A DNA stretch of 64,000 nucleotides, taken from positions 38,674 through 102,673 of the forward strand of contig NZ_BAGA01000127.1 in NCBI RefSeq assembly GCF_000308595.1, given 5' to 3'. Positions 16,248 through 26,918 of the stretch are shown in pieces (within the stretch, counting starts at the first letter, position 1; each line of letters starts with the position of its first letter). Under the pieces are notes generated by a model. It worked only from the letters and a program-made list of their open reading frames with translations. It ran no database searches and had not been told where the DNA came from. Made by a program: the position numbers and the translations under genes. The stretch is from Nocardia higoensis NBRC 100133. GTDB taxonomy: Bacteria > Actinomycetota > Actinomycetes > Mycobacteriales > Mycobacteriaceae.

Positions 16248-18836
16248 TCAGAGCTTGACCAGCGTCCTGCTGTGCTGCGGGATGAGCCGGACCCGGCCCA
16301 CGTCTCCGCCGAAATCGATGGTCACGGTCTGCATCGTCCCGACATTGTCCACGGCGATCACGCGGCCGAGCCCGTACTTGTCGTCGCTGACCCGATCACC
16401 CACGGCGAGAACCAGATTCGAGGTGGCGCGCGACTTGCCCGGCGCGGGCCTGGCCGGTCCACGACGCGTTCCGCCGCGCGACTCCGGCCAGCCGTCACCG
16501 CGCGTCCAGTCCCGCTCCATGCCGTCGGTGTCCCCGCGCCGGCGCATCCCGGGTGAGTTCGCGGGTTCCAGCCTGCGCCAGTCCATCAGGTGGCCGGGAA
16601 TTTCCTGCAGGAACCGCGATTCCGGATTCGACACCGGCTGCCCCCAGCCCGAGCGGACCACCGCGCGGGTCAAGTACAGACGCTGCCTGGCGCGGGTGAT
16701 GCCCACGTAGGCGAGCCTGCGCTCCTCGGCCAGTTCGGCCGGGTCGCCGAGCGCGCGCATATGCGGGAACTGCCCGTCCTCCCAGCCGGTCACGAAGACC
16801 ACCGGGAACTCCAGGCCCTTGGCGGTGTGCAGGGTCATCATGGTGACCACGCCGGACCCCTCGTCGGGAATCTGGTCGGCGTCGGCGACCAGCGAGACGC
16901 GCTCCAGGAACGCCGCCAGCGACCCTGGATCGGGCTCACCCTCCCCCTGCTCGGGCAGCAGCCCCTCTTCACGCGCCGCGACCGCGTCGTCGTAGGCGCC
17001 CGCGCTGAATTCGCGTGCCACGCTGACCAATTCGTTCAGATTGTCCAGGCGAGCGCCGTCCTGCGGGTCGTCGGATGCCTCCAGTTCGGCGCGATAGCCG
17101 GTGCGGTCGAGCACCGCTTCCACGACCGCGCCCACATCGGGGAAGTCGGCGTCCGGTTGTTCGCCCGCCGCCCTGATCTCCCCGAGCAGTTCGAGGAATC
17201 CGGCGATGGCGCGTTGGGCGCGCGTGTTCAGCAACGCCACCTTGCCCTCGGCGGCATCGCGCAGCGCCGCGGCGAAACTCAGCCCGCGCTGTTCGGCGTG
17301 CACGGCCACGCAGGCTTCCGCACGGTCGCCGATGCCGCGGCGGGGGGTGTTGAGGATGCGGCGCATGCTGACCGCGTCGTCGGGGTTCTCCAGCACCCGC
17401 AGGTAGGCGACGATGTCGCGGACCTCTTTGCGCTCGTAGAACCGCACGCCACCGACCAGCTTGTACGGCAGGCCCAGGCGGATGAAGGTCTCCTCCAGCG
17501 CCCGGGAGTTGTTGTTGGTGCGGTAGAAGACCGCGACATCGTTGTAGCTCGCCTCGCCGGCGTCGACCAGGCGATCGATCTCACGGGCGACGAACGCGGC
17601 CTCGTCGTGCTCGTTGTCGGCGACATATCCGACGATCGGCTCGCCTTCGCCCGAATCGGTCCACAGCCGCTTCTCACGCCTGCCCTGATTGCGGGTGATG
17701 ACCGCGTTGGCGGCGGAGAGAATGTTCTGCGTGGAGCGGTAGTTCTGCTCCAGCAGGATCGTCTCCGCGTCCGGGAAATCGCGCTCGAACTCCTCGATAT
17801 TGCGGATGGTGGCGCCGCGGAAGGCGTAGATCGACTGGTCGGCGTCGCCCACCACGCACAGTTCACTCGGCGGCACGGTGTGCTCGTCCGCGGCCTGGTC
17901 CCCGGTCTTCGGCGCGAGCCCGACCAGTTCCCTGATCAGCACGTACTGCGCGTGATTGGTGTCCTGGTACTCGTCGACGAGCACATGCCGGAAGCGGCGG
18001 CGGTAATACTCGGCGACCTGGGGATGGTTCTGCAGCAACGCGACGGTCTCGCCGATGAGGTCGTCGAAGTCCATCGCGTTGGCCGCGCGGAGCCTGGCCT
18101 GGTACTCGGCGTAGACACGGGCGACCAGGACGGGCAACTCGGAATCGGCGGACCCGGCGGCCTCGGCGGCGGCCCGGTCCGGGTCGATCAGCTCGTTCTT
18201 GAGGTTGGAGATGGCGGTGGCCAGCAGGCGCGCGGAGTACTTCTTGGCGTCGATCTCGAGGTCGCGGCTGATCATGGTCAGCAGACGGCGCGAATCGTCG
18301 GCGTCGTAGATCGAGAAGTTGGAGTTCAGGCCGGGCAGCAGGGCGGCCTGGGTGCGCAGGATCCGCACGCAGCTGGAGTGGAAGGTCGAGACCCACATGG
18401 TGGCCGCGCGCGGGCCGACCAGCCCGGCCACGCGCTCACGCATCTCGGCGGCGGCCTTGTTGGTGAAGGTGATCGCCAGGACCTGGCCGGGCGACACATC
18501 GCGGGCGGCCAGCAGGTAGGCGATGCGCCGGGTGAGCACGGCGGTCTTGCCCGATCCGGCGCCTGCCACGATCAGCAGCGGCGCACCCGCGTGCACGACC
18601 GCGGCCCGCTGTTGCGGATTGAGCCCGTCGAGCAGCTTCTCCACCCGGTCGGCGCGCTGCTGTTCCCGCTCGGCGCGCCACCGCGTCTGCTCCTCGGAGG
18701 GCCGCTCCTCGGCATGCCTGCGGGCCAGCTCGTCGGCGCGCTGTTGGGCACGCTCGGCCAGTGTGCGACCGGTAGAGTTCGGTTGGGGAGCGCCCGTCTG
18801 GGGAGCTGTCGTCTGGGGAGCCGCCGTCATGTCCAT
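16248..18836 (-). CDS. pcrA: ATP-dependent 3'-5' DNA helicase UvrD1/PcrA
   Basis: An 862-residue superfamily-1 helicase. A ~60-residue charged N-terminus precedes LNPQQRAAVVHAGAPLLIVAGAGSGKT (Q motif and Walker A). VDEYQDTNHAQY (Walker B), GDADQSIYAFRGA (motif III), LEQNYRST (motif IV) and LHTAKGLEFPVVFVTGWE (motif V) follow. The C-terminal VGDRVSDDKYGLGRVIAV is the Tudor-like domain that in UvrD1/PcrA binds RNA polymerase or Ku. It acts in nucleotide excision repair and replication-transcription conflict. Position next to chorismate mutase and the M23 peptidase matches mycobacterial uvrD1 (Rv0949). The start may be the ATG at 18836 or that at 18830. Confidence 0.96.
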   Translation of the reverse strand: MDMTAAPQTTAPQTGAPQPNSTGRTLAERAQQRADELARRHAEERPSEEQTRWRAEREQQRADRVEKLLDGLNPQQRAAVVHAGAPLLIVAGAGSGKTAVLTRRIAYLLAARDVSPGQVLAITFTNKAAAEMRERVAGLVGPRAATMWVSTFHSSCVRILRTQAALLPGLNSNFSIYDADDSRRLLTMISRDLEIDAKKYSARLLATAISNLKNELIDPDRAAAEAAGSADSELPVLVARVYAEYQARLRAANAMDFDDLIGETVALLQNHPQVAEYYRRRFRHVLVDEYQDTNHAQYVLIRELVGLAPKTGDQAADEHTVPPSELCVVGDADQSIYAFRGATIRNIEEFERDFPDAETILLEQNYRSTQNILSAANAVITRNQGRREKRLWTDSGEGEPIVGYVADNEHDEAAFVAREIDRLVDAGEASYNDVAVFYRTNNNSRALEETFIRLGLPYKLVGGVRFYERKEVRDIVAYLRVLENPDDAVSMRRILNTPRRGIGDRAEACVAVHAEQRGLSFAAALRDAAEGKVALLNTRAQRAIAGFLELLGEIRAAGEQPDADFPDVGAVVEAVLDRTGYRAELEASDDPQDGARLDNLNELVSVAREFSAGAYDDAVAAREEGLLPEQGEGEPDPGSLAAFLERVSLVADADQIPDEGSGVVTMMTLHTAKGLEFPVVFVTGWEDGQFPHMRALGDPAELAEERRLAYVGITRARQRLYLTRAVVRSGWGQPVSNPESRFLQEIPGHLMDWRRLEPANSPGMRRRGDTDGMERDWTRGDGWPESRGGTRRGPARPAPGKSRATSNLVLAVGDRVSDDKYGLGRVIAVDNVGTMQTVTIDFGGDVGRVRLIPQHSRTLVKL

Positions 18837-18910
18837 TGCCCGTCCACGCTACCGGCGGACACCGACAGGCGCGACGCCCCGTCCCCTCCGCAGCGGGTGC
18901 TCGACGAATT

Positions 18911-18931
18911 TGCAAAATGACATGTTTTGCA
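18911..18931. promoter_or_regulatory. Perfect A/T-rich palindrome in the pcrA / chorismate mutase intergenic region
   Basis: TGCAAAA (18911-18917) and TTTTGCA (18925-18931) flank a 7-bp TGACATG spacer, 75-95 bp upstream of pcrA and ~220 bp upstream of aroQ. In such GC-rich DNA a 14-bp A/T-rich inverted repeat looks like an operator. It does not match the mycobacterial SOS (LexA) box. The remaining intergenic bases 18837-19149 show no gene. Confidence 0.5.
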
Positions 18932-19149
18932 TTGTTCGGAAGCCATGGCAGACTGGCCGACGCGTATCGGTTCGGCCACGATGCGTCCGTGTTGACGGTT
19001 CGGCGGCGACCGAGATCACGCATCCGGTGGCTGAGCGCGTACTACTGGGGGGAGTATGGAACCCGCCAGGTCTGTTTCACGGTGAAAGAACGGGTCGGTA
19101 ACGCGCAACACACGCGCGCCGATCCACGTTCTGACACGAGGAGATGAAT

Positions 19150-19470
19150 ATGAGCACCCCTGCCACGACCACCGGGTCGGATGCGGCGCAGCCGCCCACC
19201 GGGTCCGACTCGGCACTGCCGCAGTCAGAGGCGGAGATCGACAAACTCCGTAAGGAGATCGACCGGCTCGACGCGGAGATCCTCGCCGCCATCAAGCGCC
19301 GCACCGAGATCTCCCGCCTCATCGGCCGCACCCGGATGGCCTCGGGTGGCCCGCGCCTGGTGCACAGCCGCGAGATGAAGGTGCTGGAGCGCTTCAGCGA
19401 GCTGGGTCAGGAAGGCCACACCCTCGCCATGCTGCTGCTGCGTCTGGGCCGCGGCCGTCTCGGCAGGTAG
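19150..19470 (+). CDS. aroQ: Chorismate mutase, AroQ class
   Basis: A ~106-residue all-helical enzyme converting chorismate to prephenate for Phe/Tyr synthesis. The core IDKLRKEIDRLDAEILAAIK, RTEISRLIGRTRM and RLVHSREMKVLERFSELG segments carry the active-site Arg, Lys and Glu residues. The C-terminus LLLRLGRGRLGR is the hallmark of M. tuberculosis-type chorismate mutase (Rv0948c), whose tail docks on DAHP synthase and is needed for activation. Therefore low intrinsic activity and activation by the AroG-type partner are expected. The ATG at 19150 is placed 6 bp after GAGGAG; an ATG at 19144 overlaps that site. The N-terminus is a Ser/Pro/Ala-rich extension. Confidence 0.93.
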   Translation: MSTPATTTGSDAAQPPTGSDSALPQSEAEIDKLRKEIDRLDAEILAAIKRRTEISRLIGRTRMASGGPRLVHSREMKVLERFSELGQEGHTLAMLLLRLGRGRLGR

Positions 19471-19488
19471 CAACCACGAACTCACGCA

Positions 19489-19523
19489 CGAGGGTCGCGG
19501 TCCGTATCGGACTGCGACCCTCG
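19489..19523. terminator. Intrinsic terminator between convergent aroQ and gabD
   Basis: A 15-bp stem with a single G-T pair (19489-19503 with 19509-19523) closes on a 5-nt GTATC loop. Confidence 0.8.
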
Positions 19524-19579
19524 ATTCGTGGGCGGTGCTGTGCCGTCCGAACGGCGGGTATCGCCTCGTGGACGGGCGC

Positions 19580-21031
19580 TCAGAGCGCGATGTACTTCGT
19601 GGACAGATACTCCTCGATGCCTTCGAAACCGCCCTCCCGGCCGAAGCCGGATTCCTTGACGCCGCCGAACGGCGCGGCCGGGTCGGAGATGACGCCCCGA
19701 TTCACCCCAACCATGCCCGTTTCCAGCCCCTCGGCGATCCGCAGCGCGCGATCCAGATCACGGGTGTAGACGTAGGCCACCAGCCCGTAACGGGTGTCGT
19801 TCGCGGCGGCCAGGCCCTGGTCCTCGGTGTCGAAGGTGACGATCGGCGCCACCGGCCCGAAGACCTCCTCGTCGAGGATGCGGGCCTTCTCCGGCACCTG
19901 GTCGAGCACCGTGGCCGGGTAGAAACAGCCCGCACCGCCCGGCGCCGAACCACCGAGCCGGACCCGAGCGCCGAGCGCGACCGCGTCCTCGACCAGATCG
20001 GTGACGGTGGCCAGCTGGTCGGCGTTGATCAACGGCCCCAGCGTGGTCTCCGGGTCCGCACCCGGCCCCATCCGCACCGAGTCCCGCACCGCCGCCACGA
20101 ACTTGTCGATGAACTCCTCGGCCACCGCGCTGTGCACGTGGAACCGGTTGGCCGCCGTGCACGCCTCGCCTCCGTTGCGGAGCTTGGCCAGCACCGCGCC
20201 CTGCACCGCGGCGTCGACATCGGCGTCGTCGAACACCACGAAGGGCGCATTGCCGCCGAGTTCCATCGAGGTGCGCAGCAGCTTGCCCGCGGACTGCTCC
20301 ACCAGCTTCTTGCCGACCTCGGTGGAGCCGGTGAAGGTCAGCTTGCGCAGCCGCGGGTCGTCGAGCAGCGCGCCGGTGACCGCCCCGGAACGCTTGGTCG
20401 TGATCACCGAGAGCACCCCGTCGGGCAGACCGGCCTCCGAGCACAGCCGGGCGAGCAGCAGCATGGTCAACGGCGTCTCGGAAGCGGGCTTGACGATCAT
20501 GGTGCATCCCGCGGCCAGCGCCGGGCCGATCTTGCGGGTGCCCATGGCCAGCGGGAAGTTCCACGGCGTGATGGCCAGCGCGGGCCCCACCGGCTGCTTG
20601 TGCACGATGATTCGCCCGGTCCCCGAGGGTGCGTGCTGGTAGCGGCCGTGCACCCGCACCGCCTCCTCGCTGAACCAGCGGAAGAACTCCGCGCCGTAGC
20701 GCACCTCGTTGCGGCTCTCCGGCAGCGCCTTACCCATTTCCAGGGTCATCAGCAGGGCGAATTCCTCCGCTCGCGCGGTGATCGCCTCGAACACCGCGCG
20801 CAGGATCTCGCCGCGCTCGCGGGCGGAGGTGGCCGCCCATTCGGACTGGACCGCTGTCGCGGCGTCGAGAGCGCGCAGCGCGTCGTCCGGGGTGGCGTCG
20901 GCGACTTCGGTGATCACCTCCCCGGTGGCGGGATTGTGCACGGGGAAGGTGGCGCCGCCGGTGGCATCGACGGGTCCGCCGATCCACAGTCGCGTCGGGA
21001 CGAATTCGAGTAGTTCGCGTTCGGACACCAT
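19580..21031 (-). CDS. gabD: Succinate-semialdehyde dehydrogenase (NAD(P)+)
   Basis: A 483-residue aldehyde dehydrogenase. It has the cofactor-binding ITPWNFPLAMGTRKIGPALA and TFTGSTEVGKKL motifs, the general base Glu in MELGGNAPFVVF, and the catalytic Cys in NGGEACTAANRF. The C-terminal APFGGVKESGFGREGG is typical of GabD enzymes. It oxidises succinic semialdehyde to succinate, feeding the TCA cycle, which fits mycobacteria where GabD enzymes support an altered TCA cycle. Substrate assignment rests on overall resemblance, and other ALDH substrates are possible. It is convergent with aroQ and divergent from pgi. Confidence 0.88.
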   Translation of the reverse strand: MVSERELLEFVPTRLWIGGPVDATGGATFPVHNPATGEVITEVADATPDDALRALDAATAVQSEWAATSARERGEILRAVFEAITARAEEFALLMTLEMGKALPESRNEVRYGAEFFRWFSEEAVRVHGRYQHAPSGTGRIIVHKQPVGPALAITPWNFPLAMGTRKIGPALAAGCTMIVKPASETPLTMLLLARLCSEAGLPDGVLSVITTKRSGAVTGALLDDPRLRKLTFTGSTEVGKKLVEQSAGKLLRTSMELGGNAPFVVFDDADVDAAVQGAVLAKLRNGGEACTAANRFHVHSAVAEEFIDKFVAAVRDSVRMGPGADPETTLGPLINADQLATVTDLVEDAVALGARVRLGGSAPGGAGCFYPATVLDQVPEKARILDEEVFGPVAPIVTFDTEDQGLAAANDTRYGLVAYVYTRDLDRALRIAEGLETGMVGVNRGVISDPAAPFGGVKESGFGREGGFEGIEEYLSTKYIAL

Positions 21032-21187
21032 GACGCCAGCCTAGACAGCTCGGGCTTCGGGAGACTGTGGCTTCGCACGGGGATTTCACCTCGATTCGCA
21101 CCGTTGTCCCTGTCCATGGCCCGTCGTCGCCGCCGCCGGTGAGCATTGCCCGTGCATGCCCGGGCGGCTATGAGTAACCTCGGCGGC

Positions 21188-22825
<1,638 letters not shown>

Positions 22826-22870
22826 GCCTGGCCTGTTCCGCGGAGCCGAGACGAACCGCCCGGCCGAGGC

Positions 22871-23851
22871 TCACTCCTCTCGGAGGTAATCCTTCACCGC
22901 GAGCACCGCGATCCGCCGCGTCTCGGTACAGCTGTGTCCGGTCACTCGAAGCAACTCGATCCACGGCTCGGTGTCGCCGTTGTGATCGACGACGGGGAAG
23001 GGTCGGTCGGCTCCGACCCTGATCTCGATCATGCAGTAGTCGTTCGCACTGGTCTCCTCGGTCGCGTCGACGCCCACGATGCGCAATCGCCGCATGTGCG
23101 ACTGGACGTGAGTCGCCACGCTCACCGGCTTGTGCATATAAGCGATTTTGTATCGGTTGATATCGGTCGGCACATGATCGAAGCCGAGCTTGTAGTCGCA
23201 GACGAAAGGGCTCAGCGCACTGATGGCGAATCGCTGATCGGGATCGTATGCGGTGTTCAGCGCAGCGCACGGGTCGCGCTGCCATCCCAGCGTCTGCGGC
23301 ATGCGCGTCGATTCCGCTCGCAACGGTCTCGTCGAGAACAACGGCTCGGAGTCCGTCACGATCCGGCGCAACTGTCCGCACAGGTCCCCGTCGGGTGAGC
23401 CGTCGATCGAGTAGAAGAACGACCGGATGTCGTTGAAGTACACGGTGATGTGGCAACGCGTGCCGCTGTCCAGCACGTGCGCGGTGCGGTCGGCGATCTT
23501 GATCTCCTGCCCGGCGCGGTCGGGGGTGATCGACAGGAGAACCGAGACACTGCCCACCCCGTTGGTCGTGGTGGTGGAGTCGAAACGCACGACGCAGGCG
23601 TCGGGTTCGTGGTCCGCGCCGAAGTAGCGGGGTGTGCCGACGTGCGCGATGATCGCCTCTTCGTCGAGCATGCCGCAGGGGTCGATCTGCCGCATAGTGT
23701 CGGAGTCGCTCATCACCTCGGCGGCCCTCGCGCGGTCGGGCCCGGCCGATCCGCGATAACCGGTGCCCTCGGACACGGCGAAACCTTCCACCGTGCATCC
23801 GCCTGCCAACGCGGCCGCGGCGAGAACGGCCAGAACTCGTCGCCGGATCAT
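22871..23851 (-). CDS. Secreted lipoprotein with two DUF3558-like halves (second of tandem pair)
   Basis: A 326-residue protein from an ATG that overlaps the upstream gene's TGA (ATGA). The signal MIRRRVLAVLAAAALAGGC carries a lipobox at LAGGC. Two similar halves each open with a DPC motif (QIDPCGMLDEEAII and QRDPCAALNTAYD) and contain later cysteines that could pair. The arrangement resembles DUF3558-type lipoproteins of Nocardia and Mycobacterium, anchored on the outer face of the membrane. Function unknown; partner of the neighbouring homologous lipoprotein. Confidence 0.75.
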   Translation of the reverse strand: MIRRRVLAVLAAAALAGGCTVEGFAVSEGTGYRGSAGPDRARAAEVMSDSDTMRQIDPCGMLDEEAIIAHVGTPRYFGADHEPDACVVRFDSTTTTNGVGSVSVLLSITPDRAGQEIKIADRTAHVLDSGTRCHITVYFNDIRSFFYSIDGSPDGDLCGQLRRIVTDSEPLFSTRPLRAESTRMPQTLGWQRDPCAALNTAYDPDQRFAISALSPFVCDYKLGFDHVPTDINRYKIAYMHKPVSVATHVQSHMRRLRIVGVDATEETSANDYCMIEIRVGADRPFPVVDHNGDTEPWIELLRVTGHSCTETRRIAVLAVKDYLREE

Positions 23852-24891
23852 CGATCGACCCCGAACAACTCGAGCGCCGTGGGGATGATCGCGCGCGTGA
23901 CCTCGCAGACGCCCGACAACTGTCCTGCCGACACGACGTGATCCTTCTCGGGCATACCGTGCTCGTAGGTCGGCCCCACCGGGAACCGGAAGAGGCAGCT
24001 CTGCTCGCCGAGGCTCGTCTTCGTCTCGACCAACACCGGATGGCCGGCGATGGTTTCGACCACCTGGCCCTCGCCGTAGGGTCGCAACGCCCCCTGCGGG
24101 CTGGTGAGGAGGAACGTCATGTGGATGATGTTCTTCCCGCTCCACCATTCGCAGTCGTAGGGTTCGGTGGTCACGTCGAAGCGTTCGGCGGGAACGTTGT
24201 CCGGCATGTGCTCGAGAATTTCGCACGGGCTACGATCCGCCAGTGCGAGTTTCGCCGGCGACTGGCTGCGCAGCGGCACCCGGTCCTCGGCGAACATCGT
24301 CAATATCCGTATGGTCGTCTCCCGGATGACGCCGCAATTGCCACCCACCGAGGCGGGAAATCCGAGGGCCGTGAGCAGGAGATACGGCACCGGTGGCACT
24401 TCCACGATGTCGGGCACCTCCGTTTGCTCGGCCGATGACGCCGAAGACCTGAACCGCATCGGAACCTTCACGTCACACCCGGTGCCGGAGTGCTTGACGA
24501 TCGCCACCGTCTCACCGGCGATAGTCACCGTTTCCTCATCCGAATACGGTTCGTAGCTGGAGAGATTCACCCGGATGCTCGCACCGGAACTGCCGGGGAT
24601 CTCGACCCGGATCTGGCAATCCTCCAACTGGGTGTCCGGCCCGGCGGAAATGACCGTGCCGAGTCCGCGAAAGTACTCCGGGTCGAGCAAGGCGCAGGGA
24701 TCGACGGCCCGCACCTGCTCGGCGAGTTCCAGCTTCGCGTAATCCGCGGCGGGAACCGGCCGTCCGAAGATGGTGACCGTCTCTGCCGGGGGTGGATCCG
24801 GCGGCGTCCACGGTGTCGATGCTTCGGCCGAGCACGCCACCGCGCTCACAGACATCACGAGAATCAGCGCTACACGCGCCGCTACAGACAT
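23848..24891 (-). CDS. Secreted lipoprotein with two DUF3558-like halves (first of tandem pair)
   Basis: A 347-residue protein with signal segment ALILVMSVSAVAC and lipobox SAVAC. A Pro-rich spacer follows, then two cysteine-bearing domains that open VDPCALLDPEYF and RSPCEILEHMP, each with a second Cys (EDCQIRV and YDCEWW). The layout parallels the downstream gene, which it overlaps by 4 bp, so the two look like a duplicated, co-translated pair. No enzymatic motif is present. A role in sensing or binding at the envelope is only a guess. Confidence 0.75.
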   Translation of the reverse strand: MSVAARVALILVMSVSAVACSAEASTPWTPPDPPPAETVTIFGRPVPAADYAKLELAEQVRAVDPCALLDPEYFRGLGTVISAGPDTQLEDCQIRVEIPGSSGASIRVNLSSYEPYSDEETVTIAGETVAIVKHSGTGCDVKVPMRFRSSASSAEQTEVPDIVEVPPVPYLLLTALGFPASVGGNCGVIRETTIRILTMFAEDRVPLRSQSPAKLALADRSPCEILEHMPDNVPAERFDVTTEPYDCEWWSGKNIIHMTFLLTSPQGALRPYGEGQVVETIAGHPVLVETKTSLGEQSCLFRFPVGPTYEHGMPEKDHVVSAGQLSGVCEVTRAIIPTALELFGVDR

Positions 24892-25039
24892 AACTGATCG
24901 CCACCCCCTGGAGACACCCTCGGATCAGGGCGGCTGAGCCCCCCTGTTCGGCAGCAAGTATGCCAAGCCCAGCGACGAGACGATCAATCGGTAGCCCGGC
25001 AGTTCGTTGCGGCACACCGTTGAGCGTGCCCCGGCCGGT

Positions 25040-25630
25040 TCACTCCCGGCCGTCGTCCTCGGCCCGGTCCCCGGTGGCGCCGGGTCCCCCGTCGGCGGTG
25101 CGACGGCCCGCCTCCACCCGGCGCACGATGCTCGTCGTCATGACCGCGAGCAGCGTCCCGATCACGATCAGGTCGAACACGATCTGGATCATGACCGCGA
25201 TGCGCGCGGCCTGCCCGGACGCCTGGACATCGCCGAACCCGACGGTGCCGAGCGTGACGATCGTGTAGTACAGCGCGTCGGTCCGGGTGCGCAGCCCGTC
25301 GAACTGGGCAGGATCGTGCACCTCGAGCCGGTAGTAGAACTGCGCGAAGAACACGATCACCACCACGAGCAGCAGCAGGATCCCGTCGACCCGCCGATCC
25401 GTGCCCTCCGGCGCGTCCAGGTACCGGCGGATCTGCCGGGCGACCAGCCACAGCAAGCCGAGCACACCGATCACGAAAGCCACCGTCGCCACCACACCGG
25501 CCAGGGAAGTACCCGGCCACCTGTCCACCGGCACGCCGTAGAACAGCAGCAACGCGAACAGCACCGCGGCACCGTGGCGCAGGGCACGGATCCGGGGAGA
25601 GGCGGGACGCGACTCGGCCATGGCATTCAT
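25040..25630 (-). CDS. Two-pore-helix potassium channel family protein
   Basis: A ~196-residue membrane protein. Hydrophobic helices lie at HGAAVLFALLLFYGV, GVVATVAFVIGVLGLLWLV, ILLLLVVVIVFFAQFYY and IAVMIQIVFDLIVIGTLLAV. Between the last two lies YYTIVTLGTVGFGDV, the K+ selectivity filter (TxGFGD) and pore helix. An acidic/Arg-rich C-terminal tail follows. It is expected to conduct K+ through a tetramer. The start is ATG 25630 (MNAMAES) or 25621; longer frames overlap the neighbouring kinase gene. Confidence 0.85.
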   Translation of the reverse strand: MNAMAESRPASPRIRALRHGAAVLFALLLFYGVPVDRWPGTSLAGVVATVAFVIGVLGLLWLVARQIRRYLDAPEGTDRRVDGILLLLVVVIVFFAQFYYRLEVHDPAQFDGLRTRTDALYYTIVTLGTVGFGDVQASGQAARIAVMIQIVFDLIVIGTLLAVMTTSIVRRVEAGRRTADGGPGATGDRAEDDGRE

Positions 25631-25673
25631 GGTCCGCCCGAACGGCGGCTCCCGGTGGCTTACGCGCCGGGCA

Positions 25674-26363
25674 TCACCGATCGAGTACCACGTAGCCGTC
25701 ACCATCGGCCCGCAGGACCAGGTCGGCACGCGCGCGGGTAGCGGCGACGAGTTCGGCGTTGCGCAGGTCGCTGTGCTCGACCTTCTCGCGCGCGGCCTCG
25801 TCCGTTCGCCCGCCGTCCCGGTGGCGGCTCAGCAGGCGCGCGGTCAGCACCTCGCGCTCCGCGTCCAGATACCAGCACTCGTCCAGCAGCGCGCGCACCC
25901 CTCGCCAGGCGCCGAGCGCGGAATCGTCGACGAGCAGATAATTGCCCTCGGTGACGACGATGCGCTCGCCGCCGAACACCACGCCCGCCGGCGTCGGCTC
26001 GTCGAGCGAGCGGTCGAAGGTGGGCCACGCGACCGGCTCACCCAGCGGCGTCTCCCGCAGCCGCGCCAGGTTCTCGACATACCCCACGCTGTCGAAGGTG
26101 TCCGGCTCGCCCTTCGCCGCCCGCCTGCCCATCGCGTCGAGGCGCGCGTTGGGCAGGTGATAGCCGTCCATCGGCGCGATCTCGGCGATCCGCCGACCGT
26201 CGCGGGAATTCAGCGCCGCGCAGAGGGCTGCCGCCAGCGTGGACTTGCCCGCGCCGGGCGGGCCCGCGATACCCACGAGATACCGCCGGTCCGCCCCGGA
26301 CGACCTTTCTTCCACGGCGGCAGCCAAAACCGAGATCGAGGTCTCCCACGCTGTGCCGGTCAC
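25674..26363 (-). CDS. Uridine-kinase-like / nucleoside-nucleotide kinase family P-loop protein
   Basis: A ~229-residue kinase with Walker A GIAGPPGAGKST, the downstream APMDGYHLPN segment (DxxH/Y as in uridine kinase and PanK), and TFDSVGYVENL. A Walker-B-like IVVTEGNYLLVDD, HWGVRALLDECWYLD-type substrate lid and RLLSRHRDGGRT follow. It probably phosphorylates a nucleoside or small sugar-like substrate. The specificity cannot be told. The GTG at 26363 (VTGTAWE) is preferred; an ATG at 26399 would add 12 residues. It sits directly upstream of the K+ channel gene on the same strand. Confidence 0.8.
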   Translation of the reverse strand: MTGTAWETSISVLAAAVEERSSGADRRYLVGIAGPPGAGKSTLAAALCAALNSRDGRRIAEIAPMDGYHLPNARLDAMGRRAAKGEPDTFDSVGYVENLARLRETPLGEPVAWPTFDRSLDEPTPAGVVFGGERIVVTEGNYLLVDDSALGAWRGVRALLDECWYLDAEREVLTARLLSRHRDGGRTDEAAREKVEHSDLRNAELVAATRARADLVLRADGDGYVVLDR

Positions 26364-26435
26364 AGAGTCACCGTAAGCGGTAGGCGACCGCTCCGGCACA
26401 TGCCCGGCGAGGCAACTCGCCGGGCAGCACTCCTG

Positions 26436-26519
26436 TCACCAGCAGAACCGGTAACCGTTGTAGTACTCGCACTCCTGCTGGTACTGCCACATGCCGAGTA
26501 ATCCCCGGCCCGCGTTCAC
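26436..26519 (-). other. Possible tiny or remnant ORF ending in a Cys/Tyr-rich peptide
   Basis: From a GTG at 26519 an open frame encodes 27 residues ending MWQYQQECEYYNGYRFCW. Upstream in the same frame, 26520-26564 stays open (ending VSLSVG-like) to a TGA at 26565, beyond which another 105-codon frame ends at that very stop. This may be the tail of a broken secreted protein gene or a real small protein. The aromatic, two-Cys ending is unlike random GC-rich translation. No homologue recognised. Confidence 0.2.
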
Positions 26520-26575
26520 ACCGACCGACAGCGAAACGGAGCCGGCCGACCGAGGTGGCGCGCGTCAGGTGAACC

Positions 26576-26600
26576 CGTACCCCACGCGGTACGGGGTACG
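26576..26600. repeat. Inverted repeat in a gene-poor stretch
   Basis: CGTACCCC (26576-26583) pairs perfectly with GGGGTACG (26593-26600). It lies in the 480-bp interval 26438-26918, which holds no confidently coding gene. It could be a terminator or an operator. Confidence 0.4.
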
Positions 26601-26918
26601 CCCTGCCCTCCGCTCCACTCCGCAACCTCCCGAGGTCGGCGAACGAACAGCCACCCGATCGACCTGCCCACAGAGCAGCCGAGCGCACAGACACAAACCC
26701 GCGACCACCGGTCCACGCAGCGACCAGCCGGAAGCGTGCCGCCCAAGGCAGTGACACCGTCGAACCCGCACGACGCCCTGTTCCGGCGCATCCTGGCCAA
26801 CCCCGCCATCGCCACCAGCGAACTCCGCACAGCGTTGCCCGCGTATGTATCTCGACGACATCGGGGTACCGAGCGTATCCATTGCTCATTCCTGTGCGGC
26901 AGGTGCGATGGGCCGATA

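Noticed and set aside
18911..18931. LexA/SOS box for the helicase
   Set aside because: The palindrome lacks the CGAAC/GTTCG halves of the mycobacterial SOS box.
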